From Phreatobacter sp. (GTDB lineage Bacteria > Pseudomonadota > Alphaproteobacteria > Rhizobiales > Phreatobacteraceae), in NCBI RefSeq assembly GCF_027532945.1, contig NZ_JAPZTZ010000012.1, forward strand, positions 114,030-178,029: 64,000 nucleotides of DNA. The letters run 5' to 3'. Both the position numbers and the translations under genes were made by a program. Shown one piece after another: positions 21,514-31,864 of this stretch. A model generated the notes under the pieces. That model searched no databases. It saw only the letters and a list, made by a program, of their open reading frames with translations, and was not told the DNA's origin. How positions within the stretch are numbered: the stretch's first letter is position 1; each line of letters begins with the position of its first letter.

Positions 21514-22911
21514 ATGACCGACCTCGCCGACCTGTCCGCCGCCGCCCTCTCCCGCGCCTTCCGGGCGAAGCGGCTCTCGCCGGTGGAGGTGACCCGCGCC
21601 GTCCTCGCCCGCATCGAGGCCTCGGAGCCCGCGATCAACGCCATGTACATCGTCTCGGCCGAGAGCGCTCTGAAGGCGGCGAAGGCCGCCGAGCGCCGCT
21701 GGTCCAAGGGCAAACCGCTCTCACGCCTCGACGGCGTGCCGGTGACGGTGAAGGAGAATATCGGCACGGCTGGCGACCCCGCCCCTATCGGGGTGCCCAT
21801 TGCCGACATGACGCCGCGGGCGGAGGACACGCCCGTGCCCGCGCGCCTGCGCGAGGCCGGCTGCGTCATAATCGGCAAGACCACCATGCCCGACTACGGC
21901 ATGATGTCCTCGGGTTTGTCATCGCTACACGGCGTCACCCGCAATCCCTGGGACCTCTCGAAGAACCCGGCCGGTTCGTCGTCCGGGGCAGGCGCAGCGG
22001 CCGCCGCCGGCTTCGGCCCGCTGCACATCGGCACCGATATCGGCGGCTCGATCCGCCTGCCCGCCGCCCATTGCGGCCTGTTCGGTCTGAAACCCTCCTA
22101 TGGCCGCGTGCCGATCCACCCGCCCTATCCCGGCCGCGTCGCCGGCCCCATGACCCGCACCGTCGAGGACGGCGCGCTGCTGATGGAGGTGATCTCCGGG
22201 GCCGATCCGCGTGACTATGCCAGCCTGCCGCCGGGCCCGACCGATTTTGCGCGCGGCCTCAAGGGCCTGTCGCTCAAGGGCCTGCGCATCGGCGTCTTCA
22301 CCGCCATGCAGGCGGGACTGCCGGCCGATCCCGCCATCATCCGGGCGGTGAAGGCGGCGGCCAAGGCGCTTGCCGCCGAAGGCGCCATCGTCACGCCCAT
22401 CGAGGGCTATCTCACCCACGACATGCTGGACGGCATCTGCCGCTTCTTCGAAGCCCGCTCCTATGGCGATGTGGCAAAGCTGAAGGCGGCCGACAAGAAG
22501 CAGATCCTGCCCTACATCGTGGAATGGGCGACCTGGCGCGCCCGCAAGTTCACCGGCGAGGACGTGATGAGCGGCTTCCTCGCCATGCAGGCCATGCGCG
22601 AGGCGGCGACCAGGGCCATCCAGCCCTTCGATTTTCTCATCTCGCCCTGCACCTGCCCGGTGAACTATCCGGCCGAGGCCCATTCGCCGACCGATGATCC
22701 GCACCGCGCGCTCGACCACATCCCCTTCACCGTGGCGCAGAATTTCTCCGAGCAGCCAGCAGCAAGCGTCAACTGGAGTTACGACCGGAAGGGCTTCCCC
22801 ATCGGCGTGCAGGTCACCGGCCATCGCTTCGATGACCGCGGGGTGATGCGGCTCTGTGCGGCGCTGGAAGGGCTGCGGCCGGAGCAGAAGGCATGGCCGG
22901 TGGTCACCTAG
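21514..22911 (+). CDS. Amidase signature family amidase
   Basis: LDGVPVTVKENIGTAGDPAP; NPAGSSSGAGAAAAAGFGPLHIGTDIGGSIRLPAAHCGLFGLKPSYGRVP. Confidence 0.93.
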   Translation: MTDLADLSAAALSRAFRAKRLSPVEVTRAVLARIEASEPAINAMYIVSAESALKAAKAAERRWSKGKPLSRLDGVPVTVKENIGTAGDPAPIGVPIADMTPRAEDTPVPARLREAGCVIIGKTTMPDYGMMSSGLSSLHGVTRNPWDLSKNPAGSSSGAGAAAAAGFGPLHIGTDIGGSIRLPAAHCGLFGLKPSYGRVPIHPPYPGRVAGPMTRTVEDGALLMEVISGADPRDYASLPPGPTDFARGLKGLSLKGLRIGVFTAMQAGLPADPAIIRAVKAAAKALAAEGAIVTPIEGYLTHDMLDGICRFFEARSYGDVAKLKAADKKQILPYIVEWATWRARKFTGEDVMSGFLAMQAMREAATRAIQPFDFLISPCTCPVNYPAEAHSPTDDPHRALDHIPFTVAQNFSEQPAASVNWSYDRKGFPIGVQVTGHRFDDRGVMRLCAALEGLRPEQKAWPVVT

Positions 22912-23645
22912 ATCGGCGCCACGCCCACCGTCATCCCGCCGCACACGTAGAGCACCTGCCCCGTCACGAAGCCCGCGCCATCGGACAGGAAGAAATCCGC
23001 GGCATGGGCGATGTCCTCGGGCTGGCCGAGCCGCTGCACCGGCACGCCGCGGATGATCGCCTGGGTGCGCGGCGAATTGTGCGGGTTCGCTGATTTGAAC
23101 AGCTCGGTCTCGATCGGCCCCGGCCCGATGGCATTCACGGTGATGCCGTGCGGCGCGAGCTCCAGCGCCCAGGTGCGGGTGAGGCCGATCACCCCCGCCT
23201 TGGTGGCGGAATAGGCGGTCCGCAGCTCCTTGCCGAGGGCGGCGCGGCTGGAAATGGTGACGATCCGCCCCCTCACCGCCACCTTCATGCCGGGCAGGAC
23301 GGCCTGGGCGGCCAGGATGCAGGCGCGCAGGTTGATCGCCACGACCTTGTCGAAATCCTCCATCGTCGTCTCCTCCAGCGAGGCGGGAGCGGCGATGCCG
23401 GCATTGTTGACGAGCCAGAGGATCGAATTCTCGGCGGTGATGGCGGCAAGCGCGGCCTGCGTGGCGGCAAGGTCGGTGAGGTCGCAGGCGACGTGACGGG
23501 CGGGCGAGCCGGCAGCGGGGGGTTCGCGATCAAGGCTGACGACGGGAATGCCGCGCGCGGCGAGCCGCCGGACGATCGCCGCGCCGATGCCGCGGGAGCC
23601 GCCGGTCACCAGGGCGGCGGGAGGAAGGGTGTCGGTCATCATCAT
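22908..23645 (-). CDS. SDR family NAD(P)-dependent oxidoreductase
   Basis: ALVTGGSRGIGAAIVRRLAARGIP; WLVNNAGIAAP; YSATKAGVIGLTRTWALELAPHGITVNAIGPGPIETELF. Confidence 0.92.
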   Translation of the reverse strand: MMMTDTLPPAALVTGGSRGIGAAIVRRLAARGIPVVSLDREPPAAGSPARHVACDLTDLAATQAALAAITAENSILWLVNNAGIAAPASLEETTMEDFDKVVAINLRACILAAQAVLPGMKVAVRGRIVTISSRAALGKELRTAYSATKAGVIGLTRTWALELAPHGITVNAIGPGPIETELFKSANPHNSPRTQAIIRGVPVQRLGQPEDIAHAADFFLSDGAGFVTGQVLYVCGGMTVGVAPI

Positions 23646-25252
23646 CACATCCGGAACACGCCGAACTTCGTCTCCGGCACCGGCGCATTGAGACAGGCGC
23701 TCAGCGCCAGCGACAGCACCCGCCGCGTTTCGCTCGGCAGGATGATGCCGTCGTCCCAGAGGCGTGCGGTGGCGTAGTAGGGATGGCCCTCGGCCTCGTA
23801 ATTCGCCCGGATCGGCGCCTTGAAGGCCTCTTCCTCCTCGGCGCTCCAGTCCTTTCCGTCGGCCTCGAAATTCTCGCGCTTCACCGTCGCCAACACGCTC
23901 GCGGCCTGCTCGCCGCCCATGACGGAGATGCGCGAATTCGGCCAGGTGAAGAGGAAGCGCGGCGAATAGGCCCTCCCGCACATGCCGTAATTGCCGGCGC
24001 CGTAGCTGCCACCGACCAGCAGCGTGATCTTCGGCACCTGCGCGCAGGCAACCGCCGTGACCAGCTTCGCGCCGTCCTTGGCGATGCCGCCGGCCTCGAA
24101 CTGCCGGCCGACCATGAAACCCGTGATATTCTGCAGGAACAGCAGCGGAATGCGCCGCTGGCAGCACAGCTCGATGAAATGGGCGCCCTTCATGGCGCTC
24201 TCGGAGAAGAGGATGCCGTTATTGGCGATGATGCCGACGGGCATGCCGTGCAGCCGCGCGAAGCCGGTCACCAGCGTCGTGCCGTAGAGCGCCTTGAACT
24301 CGTCGAACTCCGACCCGTCCACCAGCCGCGCGATGACCTCGCGGATGTCGTACTGGGTCTTGAGATTGGTCGGAACCAGCGCCTCGAGCTCGGCCAGGTC
24401 GTGCTTCGGCTCGCGCGGCTCGGAGAGCGCGATGTCGATGTTTTTGACCGAATTGACGTTGGCGACGATGCGCCGGGCAATGGCCAGCGCATGGGTGTCA
24501 TCGACGGCATAGTGGTCGGCGACGCCCGACTGCCGCGCATGGACGTCCGCGCCGCCGAGATCCTCGGCCGTGACGATCTCGCCCGTCGCGGCGCGCACCA
24601 GCGGCGGGCCGCCGAGGAAGATCGTGCCCTGCCGGCGCACGATCACCGTCTCGTCCGACATGGCCGGCACATAGGCGCCGCCCGCGGTGCAGGACCCCAT
24701 GACCACGGCGATCTGCGGGATCCGCGCCGCCGAAAGATTGGCCTGGTTGTAGAAGATGCGGCCGAAATGCTCGCGGTCGGGGAAGACCTCGGTCTGGTGC
24801 GGCAGGTTGGCGCCGCCGGAATCAACGAGATAGACGCAGGGCAGCCGGTTCTGCAGCGCGATCTCCTGGGCGCGCAGGTGCTTCTTCACCGTCATCGGGT
24901 AGTAGGTGCCACCCTTGATGGTGGAATCATTGGCGACGATCATCACCTCGCGGCCCTCGACCCGGCCGATGCCGGTGATGACGCCAGCGCCGTGGATCGG
25001 CTCGCCATACATGCCGTTGGCGGCGAGCTGCGACAGTTCAAGGAAGGGCGAGCCGGGGTCGAGCAGGCCCATAACGCGGTCGCGCGGCAGCAACTTGCCG
25101 CGGGCGACATGGCGCTGCCGGCTCTTTTCGTTGCCGCCGAGGGCGGCCTCGGCGCGTTTCGTCTGGAGATCCTCGGCGAGAGCCCGCCACGCCTCCGCAT
25201 TGGCGCGGGCTTCCGGTGCGGCGGGATTGAAGGCGCTTTTCAGGATGGCCAA
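23645..25252 (-). CDS. mccB: Methylcrotonoyl-CoA carboxylase beta subunit
   Basis: Carboxyltransferase: [87 protein letters not shown]. Confidence 0.92.
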   Translation of the reverse strand: MAILKSAFNPAAPEARANAEAWRALAEDLQTKRAEAALGGNEKSRQRHVARGKLLPRDRVMGLLDPGSPFLELSQLAANGMYGEPIHGAGVITGIGRVEGREVMIVANDSTIKGGTYYPMTVKKHLRAQEIALQNRLPCVYLVDSGGANLPHQTEVFPDREHFGRIFYNQANLSAARIPQIAVVMGSCTAGGAYVPAMSDETVIVRRQGTIFLGGPPLVRAATGEIVTAEDLGGADVHARQSGVADHYAVDDTHALAIARRIVANVNSVKNIDIALSEPREPKHDLAELEALVPTNLKTQYDIREVIARLVDGSEFDEFKALYGTTLVTGFARLHGMPVGIIANNGILFSESAMKGAHFIELCCQRRIPLLFLQNITGFMVGRQFEAGGIAKDGAKLVTAVACAQVPKITLLVGGSYGAGNYGMCGRAYSPRFLFTWPNSRISVMGGEQAASVLATVKRENFEADGKDWSAEEEEAFKAPIRANYEAEGHPYYATARLWDDGIILPSETRRVLSLALSACLNAPVPETKFGVFRM

Positions 25253-25349
25253 GGCGACAGGGCTCCGGCGGATCTGGGGCGCCTTGGTTAGCGCGGCAGG
25301 GCCGGCCTGTCATCCGGGCGGAGCGGCGGAGGGCCCGCCGCCCCGAAGG

Positions 25350-26123
25350 TCACGGAATAATCGGCTCCATATGCGCGGCGCGGACGATGGCCGCGGCCTC
25401 CGGCGTGCGCATCAGGGCGAGGAAGGCGCGGGCCGCCTCGCCTTGCGCCGCGCCGGCCGACAGGCCCGCCGAATAGGTGGTGGTCAGCTGGATCTCGGCC
25501 GGCAGCGGCCCGATCATGCGGACGCCCTGCACCGGCATGATCTCGCTGATCTGGTGGAACACCACGTCCGCCTCACCGCGCACCACGCGCTCGGCGACAT
25601 AGCCGCCCATCTGCGGCCGGGCCCGCGCCGCCAGTTCGTCCTTCAGGCCGAGGCGTTCGGCAAGCTGGACGAAATAGATGCCGCTGGTGCCGCCGCCCGC
25701 CGGATCGACATAGGCGACGCCCTTGGAGGCGAGGATGAGCCGGCGAATGTCGTCGACGGTGGCGATGGGCGGCACCGGCGCGCCCTCCTTGATGCCAATG
25801 CCGATGCCGGTGCGGGCGAGGTCATAGCGCGACCCCGGCACGACCTTGGCCGAAGCGATCAGGGCGTCGATGACGACCGGCGTCGCCACGATGACATCGG
25901 CCGCCTCCCCTGCCTCGATTCGCCGGCGCACGCCGCCCGCCGTATCCGCGACCAGCGAGACGCTGTGGCCGCTACGCGCCTGGAACAGGTCGGCGAGTCG
26001 CTGAGAGACCTCCTTCGAGGCACCGGTGGCGAGCACTTTCAGCTCAGCCGCGAATGCTGCTCCAGGGACGATTGTCAATCCCAGAGTAACCAAGAGCGCA
26101 GAAAACCAGGAGCGGCGAAACAT
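25350..26123 (-). CDS. Periplasmic substrate-binding protein, ModA-like
   Basis: Signal peptide, then ELKVLATGASKEVSQRLADLFQARSGHSVSLV...ADVIVATPVVIDALIASAKVVPGSRYDLARTGIGIGIKEGA. Confidence 0.8.
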   Translation of the reverse strand: MFRRSWFSALLVTLGLTIVPGAAFAAELKVLATGASKEVSQRLADLFQARSGHSVSLVADTAGGVRRRIEAGEAADVIVATPVVIDALIASAKVVPGSRYDLARTGIGIGIKEGAPVPPIATVDDIRRLILASKGVAYVDPAGGGTSGIYFVQLAERLGLKDELAARARPQMGGYVAERVVRGEADVVFHQISEIMPVQGVRMIGPLPAEIQLTTTYSAGLSAGAAQGEAARAFLALMRTPEAAAIVRAAHMEPIIP

Positions 26124-26265
26124 CCAAAATCACTCGATCGGAAACCGGTCGTTTGTCGAACAATGCCAAGGGTTTTCTGGGACTGCAATCCAACGCCCGA
26201 CGACCGTGTCGCGCCGGGTTGCATATACAAATTGTTTCCCGTTATAATCTTTCTCTGAGAATAAA

Positions 26266-26799
26266 ATGAGGCTTTCTGTGACCGCCCCCATCTTTCGCTC
26301 CAGCGCTCATGCATCACCGAGCGAAGCGCTCAAACCCCTTGCAGAACTTGTTCTGAAAAGCCGAGATGCATCCTTTTCTCATACGATACTAGGTAATCCG
26401 ACCAACCTGATTCTCGCGGTCGGGACTGTCCAGTTGGTCCTAGTTCCGATGGCTCGGCGAGATAACGCCCGCTTCCGCGTTTTGGAAGACATTGAGCAGG
26501 GGCGGCTGTCCGCCGGGCGTCCGGTGATCCTTGTTAACATGAAACGAGGTCTCAGGATCGAAGCCGAGAACGGGGAGGCGCTCTCCGCTAACCGTTGCAT
26601 CTACGCCGTATCCCCGCAAGAGACCCTCCGATTGAACGATCCCGCGGAAATAGCCCGATCCATCCCGCAGACTGAACCACTTCTCCTGAATGGACGGCCT
26701 GCGCCGGCTCCTCCGAAGAGGCCAGCGCCCACGGAAGCCAAGCCCGGCAGAACAACGCCCCCTGTCCCGCAAACCGACAAGCCTTCATCAACACGATAG
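26266..26799 (+). CDS. Hypothetical protein, 177 aa, Pro-rich C-terminal tail
   Basis: ORF in the AT-rich segment starting MRLSVTAPIFRSSAHASPSEALKPLAELVLKSRDASFSHT and ending PAPAPPKRPAPTEAKPGRTTPPVPQTD; no family recognised. Confidence 0.6.
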   Translation: MRLSVTAPIFRSSAHASPSEALKPLAELVLKSRDASFSHTILGNPTNLILAVGTVQLVLVPMARRDNARFRVLEDIEQGRLSAGRPVILVNMKRGLRIEAENGEALSANRCIYAVSPQETLRLNDPAEIARSIPQTEPLLLNGRPAPAPPKRPAPTEAKPGRTTPPVPQTDKPSSTR

Positions 26800-26834
26800 A
26801 CAACCTTGATCCCGGGAAGTACCCGCAGGAGCCT

Positions 26835-27461
26835 ATGATGTCAGATGGGACGATATTTTCAGACTACTGGGGCGCCAAATTCAACGTCACGAAATGGCGA
26901 CGCTATCATTCTGAACGTGTCGCCCATTACGAACGCCTGGACCGTTGGGTTGCATTCTTGTCGATTTTTCTAGGGTCAGCCGCGATAGCTAATCTCGCCG
27001 GTTGGTTCAACCATCTATCAGGATACCAGTTTGTGCTGGCCGGCCTGATCGCCGTGATGAACGCCGCAAAACTTGTTTTTGAATTTTCACGGAATGCGCA
27101 GATACATCGCGACATGCACCGCGAGATGACAGCGCTATGCATTGAAATATACAAAAACAACACTCCCTCGGATGACAATATCCGATCCTGGGAGGCGAGC
27201 ATGATCGACATCAATGCACGAATGTACAAAATATTCTGGGCTGCGGAGGCGCATGCATACAATCAAACGGTGGTCGAATTTTACGAAAATTTTGCCCCTC
27301 CGATCAAAATCAGCGGCTATAAATTTAAATTCCGAAACTTGCTCACATTCTCAAACGACAATTTCGTCGCGGATTGGTCCCTAGCCGACAAACATCTGCG
27401 TCCGACTTATCCTGCGCCGGAGACAAGTACCGCCGACGCACCACCACGCAAAGCCGGATAA
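26835..27461 (+). CDS. Two-TM protein, SLATT-like
   Basis: KWRRYHSERVAHYERLDRWVAFLSIFLGSAAIANLAGWF / YQFVLAGLIAVMNAAKLVFEFSRNAQIHRDMHREMTALCIEIYK: basic/aromatic amphipathic helix, two TMs, then helix with R-x-H-R-x-M-H-R. Confidence 0.65.
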   Translation: MMSDGTIFSDYWGAKFNVTKWRRYHSERVAHYERLDRWVAFLSIFLGSAAIANLAGWFNHLSGYQFVLAGLIAVMNAAKLVFEFSRNAQIHRDMHREMTALCIEIYKNNTPSDDNIRSWEASMIDINARMYKIFWAAEAHAYNQTVVEFYENFAPPIKISGYKFKFRNLLTFSNDNFVADWSLADKHLRPTYPAPETSTADAPPRKAG

Positions 27462-27504
27462 TACGGCCTTGCTGTGTTAGTCGAGGACACGGTCCAGCCT
27501 CGCC

Positions 27505-27918
27505 TCAGCCTTTCGGCTTCGGCGCCCACTCCTCCACCGGACCGCCGGTCTTCTTCCAGGCGCCGAACCCGCCCTCGACATGGGCGACGGGCTTCAGGCC
27601 CATGTCCTGCGCGGTCTTGGCGGCCAGCGCCGAGCGCAGCCCACCGGCGCAGAAGAAGACGAAGGTCTTGTCCTCCTGGAACACCGGCTTGGCATAGGGG
27701 CTTTCCGGGTCGATCCAGAATTCCAGCATGCCGCGGGTGCAGTGGAAGGCACCGGGCACCTTGCCGTCGCGCTCCAGCTCGCGCGGGTCGCGAATGTCCA
27801 CGAAGACCACGTCGTCGCGGCCATGGAGGGCCTTGGCCTCCTCGATGGTCAGCGTCTTCACCTCGGCATTGGCCTGGTCGATCAGCGCCTTGTAGCCCCG
27901 CGTGATGGTCTGCGGCAT
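27505..27918 (-). CDS. Rhodanese-like domain protein
   Basis: LHGRDDVVFVDIRDPRELERDGKVPGAFHCTRGMLEFWI...FVFFCAGGLRSALAAKTAQDMGLKPVAHVEGGFGAWKK. Confidence 0.92.
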   Translation of the reverse strand: MPQTITRGYKALIDQANAEVKTLTIEEAKALHGRDDVVFVDIRDPRELERDGKVPGAFHCTRGMLEFWIDPESPYAKPVFQEDKTFVFFCAGGLRSALAAKTAQDMGLKPVAHVEGGFGAWKKTGGPVEEWAPKPKG

Positions 27919-28026
27919 GCGATCCTCCTGTCAGGGGCGGGAGCCTAGCCCATCGCCCGCCGCCGGGACACCCGCCGGACGGCGGGTGACTCGACGCCGC
28001 CCCGCCGGCCTTGCTACGCCTGTCCG

Positions 28027-28704
28027 ATGCTGGACCTCACCCTCTTCGACGCTTTCGCCTTCGCCTATTTCGTCGCGGCCTGGGGCACCTATGCCTGGCT
28101 GGTGGAGATCTGGAGCGGCGGCAAGACCGGTCTTACCGCCTCCATGGCCATCTACCGACAGCGCTGGATGGAGGAGATGACGGTGCGCCCCAACCGCATC
28201 GTCGACACCCAGATCAACATGACGCTGCAACAGGGCTCGTCCTTCTTCGCCTCGACCTCGCTCCTGGCGGTCGGCGCCTGCCTCGGTCTCCTCAACGCCT
28301 CCGACCGCGCCGTGGAGGTTGTCCAGGCTCTCTCTTTCGGCCATGCCGGCACGCGCCAGCTCTGGGAGATCAAGCTCGCCGGCCTCACCGTCGTCTTCGT
28401 CTATGCCTTCTTCAAGTTCGGCTGGGCCTACCGGCTGTTCAACTACTGCGCCATCCTCATCGGCGCGACGCCGGAGGGCGACCGGCGCACCTCCGACGAG
28501 GCCAAGGCCATGGCCGAGCGCGCGGCGCGGATGAACACCATCGCCGCCGCCCATTTCAACCGGGGTCAGCGCGCCTTCTTCTTCGCCCTCGGCTATCTCG
28601 GGTGGTTCGCGGGGCCGGTGGTCTTCGTCGTCGCGACAACGGCCGTTTTCGCCGTGCTCTACCGACGGCAGTTCCATTCGGAGAGCCGGCAGGCGGTGAT
28701 CTAG
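28027..28704 (+). CDS. DUF599 family membrane protein
   Basis: MLDLTLFDAFAFAYFVAAWGTYAWLVE...MAIYRQRWMEEMTVRPNRIVDTQINMTLQQGSSFFASTSLLAVGA. Confidence 0.85.
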   Translation: MLDLTLFDAFAFAYFVAAWGTYAWLVEIWSGGKTGLTASMAIYRQRWMEEMTVRPNRIVDTQINMTLQQGSSFFASTSLLAVGACLGLLNASDRAVEVVQALSFGHAGTRQLWEIKLAGLTVVFVYAFFKFGWAYRLFNYCAILIGATPEGDRRTSDEAKAMAERAARMNTIAAAHFNRGQRAFFFALGYLGWFAGPVVFVVATTAVFAVLYRRQFHSESRQAVI

Positions 28705-30692
28705 CTCCTCCGGCGCGGGTCCGGATGGCCGTCGAGGCGCATCTGGAAGAGGAAATAGGTCGGCGAGCAATAGCCCAGCCCGGCGACGCGGCCCACATCG
28801 GGCAGGTCCGACGGCAAGGCTTGGCACATGAAGTCCTCGCGGCAGAGGCGCTCCGCCGAACAGGTCGCCCGCATGCCCCGCACGATGGAACCGCCGAGGC
28901 AGTTGGCGAAATCATTGGTGGCGACGCAGATGTCGAAGGCGCGCCCGCCGGCGAAGCCGCAAATCTCGTTCGGCGGCGTCTGCCCTGGCCGGAAGCCCAC
29001 GAAGCGCCGGTCCGCCTCGTCGCACTGGCGATAGGCGAGGCCGGCCGGCGCACCGCCCACCGGCGGCCGGCAGGTATGGTCGCGGGCATTGATTCGGGCG
29101 GCGCGGCTGTTGACCTGGCCGGTAACGGCGAAACGGTCGAGCCACGGGCGGATCGGATCCGTGGCGATGCGGCCGGTGAGGCAGGCCTGACCGGAGTACT
29201 CGTCGCGCTTGTCGTTGAGCACGCACTGGCCGAAGGACACGCCCAGCGCGGCATTCTCCGCGAGCTCCTGGCAGGTGGCGCGCCCCTCGCAGGTGAAGCC
29301 CGCCGCGACATGGCGGCGTTGTGAGTCGGGCAGGCAGGCCTGCCCGAGCGAGGCCCGCTGAAAGAGGGGAACGCCCTCCCCGCCCCAGCGCGCCGGCGGG
29401 CTGAGCGGCAGCGGCCGGTAGCGGTTCGGCTCGCGCCCGGCGGCGACAGCCTCGGCATAGGCGGCGCGGCGCGGCCGTTCCGCGTGCAAATGCGGCGAAT
29501 AGCCAATGAGCACGCGGTTCACCGGCGAGGCATCGGGCGCATCCTCGCCGATGAGATGGAAGCCGGCGGTCGCGCCGGACTGGTGGCAGCCCTGGCAGGT
29601 GCCGGCATCGAGCCGCTCGATGAAGCCGGCGGGGCTGGCCGCCGTGGTCATGCTGGCAAAGGCGAGGCCGGCAAAGGCCTGTCCGTCGCGGCCGAAGGCC
29701 TGCGCGAAGGGCCGGTTGGCGAGCCTTGCCGAGCCATAGGTCGAGAAGGAGATGGCCTTGGTGGCAAGGAAACGTTCGGGAAGGAGCACCACGCCGCGGT
29801 CGATCTCGCCTGACCGTTCGGTCAGGAACCGGGCGAGATCGTCGCGCAGCGCCGCATCGGCCTTCAGGCGCGCGGCATCGGGCGTATTCTCCAGCGGCTT
29901 CTCGATGATGCCGGCATCGGTGACGCCGAAGACACGCATGAGATAGGCCGCCTGCCCGCCAAACGTCGTCTCCTGGCCTGAGGGGAAGCGGACCACCTGC
30001 GCATTGATCTCGACCTGCTTCGGCCGGCCGGTCGCCCCCGCCAGCACAGTGGTGGCAAGCCAGGCGGCGCGCGCCTCCGGCGTCGGGAGATCAGCAGGGA
30101 CCCGCGTGGCGCGGGCGAGTGACGCACAGCCCCCCTCGCCCGGTCGCAGGTCATGGACGACATTGACCGAGAAGGGCATGCGGGAGGCATAGGTGCGGCC
30201 GGCCCGCTGGAAGCGGTAGCCGAGCCGATAGACCAGCCGCACCTCGCCGCAGGTCTCCGCCTGCCGGGGGGCTGGAGCGAAATCGCGCCGGTCGAGCCGC
30301 AGGACCACGCCGACGAGGCCGAACTTGGCCGTCGGCGCGCTCATCCAGGAGGTCTCGAAGACGCGGCCGACATTGCCGTCGGTGATCTCGTATAGCTTGC
30401 GGCCCGTCGCCTCCATGTCGCGGCGCAACTCCGCGACATCGGCGATGACGGTTGTGGTGAGCTGGCGATAGGCGGGGCTTGCCTCGTGCAGCGCAGCGTT
30501 GCTCGCTGCATCTCCCCTGCCGAAGGTGGCGCCGAAGCCGAAGCCGCGCCGCTCCAGCAGGCCAAGGGTGGCCGGCTCCAGCGTATCGAGGAAGGGTTGG
30601 CCCGCCGCCATGCCGCCGGCGGCCTTGGCCGGCGCGAGACCTACGAGGGCGGTGAGAAGAACCAGGGCGGCGGAGACGGCACGGTGCGGCAT
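28701..30692 (-). CDS. Large secreted protein with one c-type heme motif (hypothetical cytochrome)
   Basis: Signal peptide MPHRAVSAALVLLTALVGLAPAKAA; single CQGCH heme site (GTCQGCHQSGATAGFHLIGED); Cys-rich C-terminal half. Confidence 0.7.
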   Translation of the reverse strand: MPHRAVSAALVLLTALVGLAPAKAAGGMAAGQPFLDTLEPATLGLLERRGFGFGATFGRGDAASNAALHEASPAYRQLTTTVIADVAELRRDMEATGRKLYEITDGNVGRVFETSWMSAPTAKFGLVGVVLRLDRRDFAPAPRQAETCGEVRLVYRLGYRFQRAGRTYASRMPFSVNVVHDLRPGEGGCASLARATRVPADLPTPEARAAWLATTVLAGATGRPKQVEINAQVVRFPSGQETTFGGQAAYLMRVFGVTDAGIIEKPLENTPDAARLKADAALRDDLARFLTERSGEIDRGVVLLPERFLATKAISFSTYGSARLANRPFAQAFGRDGQAFAGLAFASMTTAASPAGFIERLDAGTCQGCHQSGATAGFHLIGEDAPDASPVNRVLIGYSPHLHAERPRRAAYAEAVAAGREPNRYRPLPLSPPARWGGEGVPLFQRASLGQACLPDSQRRHVAAGFTCEGRATCQELAENAALGVSFGQCVLNDKRDEYSGQACLTGRIATDPIRPWLDRFAVTGQVNSRAARINARDHTCRPPVGGAPAGLAYRQCDEADRRFVGFRPGQTPPNEICGFAGGRAFDICVATNDFANCLGGSIVRGMRATCSAERLCREDFMCQALPSDLPDVGRVAGLGYCSPTYFLFQMRLDGHPDPRRRS

Positions 30693-30774
30693 GGCGCAAC
30701 CCTGCCACCGCGAGGTTTCCACTCCGTGGCGGCGCTCCCTCGACGGCGTTGCCGCGCTGGTGCATGAGAGGCCC

Positions 30775-31041
30775 ATGAGTGCCCCCGATTCAGACCTCGA
30801 AGCCGCCATCCTGACGCTCGCCGCGGCGCGCGGGCCGGACAAGTCCATCTGCCCGTCGGAAGCGGCGAAACAGGTGGGCACCGATCGTGGCATCGACTGG
30901 CACGGCCTGATGCAGCCCGTCCGCCGCACCGCCGTGCGCCTCGCCATGGAGGGAAGGCTCGTCATCCTGCGCAAGGGCAAGCCGGTGGACCCCGCGGATT
31001 TCCGCGGCGTCTATCGCCTCACCCTGCCGCGACAGGACTGA
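30775..31041 (+). CDS. DUF3253 domain protein
   Basis: LEAAILTLAAARGPDKSICPSEAAKQVG...WHGLMQPVRRTAVRLAMEGRLVILRKGKPVDPADFRGVYRL. Confidence 0.85.
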   Translation: MSAPDSDLEAAILTLAAARGPDKSICPSEAAKQVGTDRGIDWHGLMQPVRRTAVRLAMEGRLVILRKGKPVDPADFRGVYRLTLPRQD

Positions 31042-31045
31042 GGCC

Positions 31046-31864
31046 TCAGGGCGCGGGAAACAGCGCGTCCGTGCGCCCGCCGACCCGATAGGCGAGAAGG
31101 CCGACCCATTCGCGCGCCATGCGGTCCGTGAGGTCGAGCCCGCGGCTCATGGGCAGGGTCGGCCGGGTCAGCTCGCGATCCGTGCCGCGCGTCTCGAAAT
31201 CGGTGGGATAGGCGATGACCGGCCAGCCCGCTTGCCGGAAGATGCCGAAGGAGCGCGGCATGTGCCAGGCGGAGGTAACGAGCAGCCAGCGCTCGCCCGG
31301 TTGCGGCTTCACCAACGCCTTGGTGAGCACCGCGTTCTCGTAGGTGTTGCGGCTCTCCCGCTCCAGCGTCAGACGCTCCGGCGCAAGGCCGAGCTGGCGG
31401 AACAGCGCGAGGGCCGCGCCGGCCTCGTCGAGGCCACTGGTGCGGAAAACCTCCGCCGATCCGCCGGTGAAAACGATCCGCGCATCGGGGAACCGCCGGG
31501 CGAGCGCCACCGCCTCCGTCATCCGCCCCGGGGCCGCGCCGATGGTCGGCTGTCCCCGCGCGGCGCTGGTGAGCTGGTCCATCGAGCCGCCGAGCACAAT
31601 GATGCCGGTCGGTGCCGCCATGTCGGCGGGAGGCTGCGGGAAACGATCCTCCAGCGGCCGGGCGAGCCAGGTCCCGAGCGGAGCGATGCCGCAGATGAGG
31701 AGCCCGAGCGCGCCGAGGACGACCAGCCGCCGCCCTCCCCGCGCCCAGCGGGTGAAGAGCAGCAGCGCGCCGAGAACGATGAGCGAAGTCAACAGGTTCG
31801 ACGGCGCCGCGAACCACCAGAGCAACTTCGACAGGTAGAAGAAGAGGTGGTTCGCCAGGCTCAT
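31046..31864 (-). CDS. YdcF family (DUF218) protein
   Basis: [86 protein letters not shown]. Confidence 0.88.
   Translation of the reverse strand: MSLANHLFFYLSKLLWWFAAPSNLLTSLIVLGALLLFTRWARGGRRLVVLGALGLLICGIAPLGTWLARPLEDRFPQPPADMAAPTGIIVLGGSMDQLTSAARGQPTIGAAPGRMTEAVALARRFPDARIVFTGGSAEVFRTSGLDEAGAALALFRQLGLAPERLTLERESRNTYENAVLTKALVKPQPGERWLLVTSAWHMPRSFGIFRQAGWPVIAYPTDFETRGTDRELTRPTLPMSRGLDLTDRMAREWVGLLAYRVGGRTDALFPAP

Noticed and set aside
19892-21517. 541-aa plus-strand ORF opposite mccA
   Set aside because: Antisense to a biotin carboxylase with intact motifs
23783-25291. 502-aa plus-strand ORF opposite mccB
   Set aside because: Antisense shadow with biased composition
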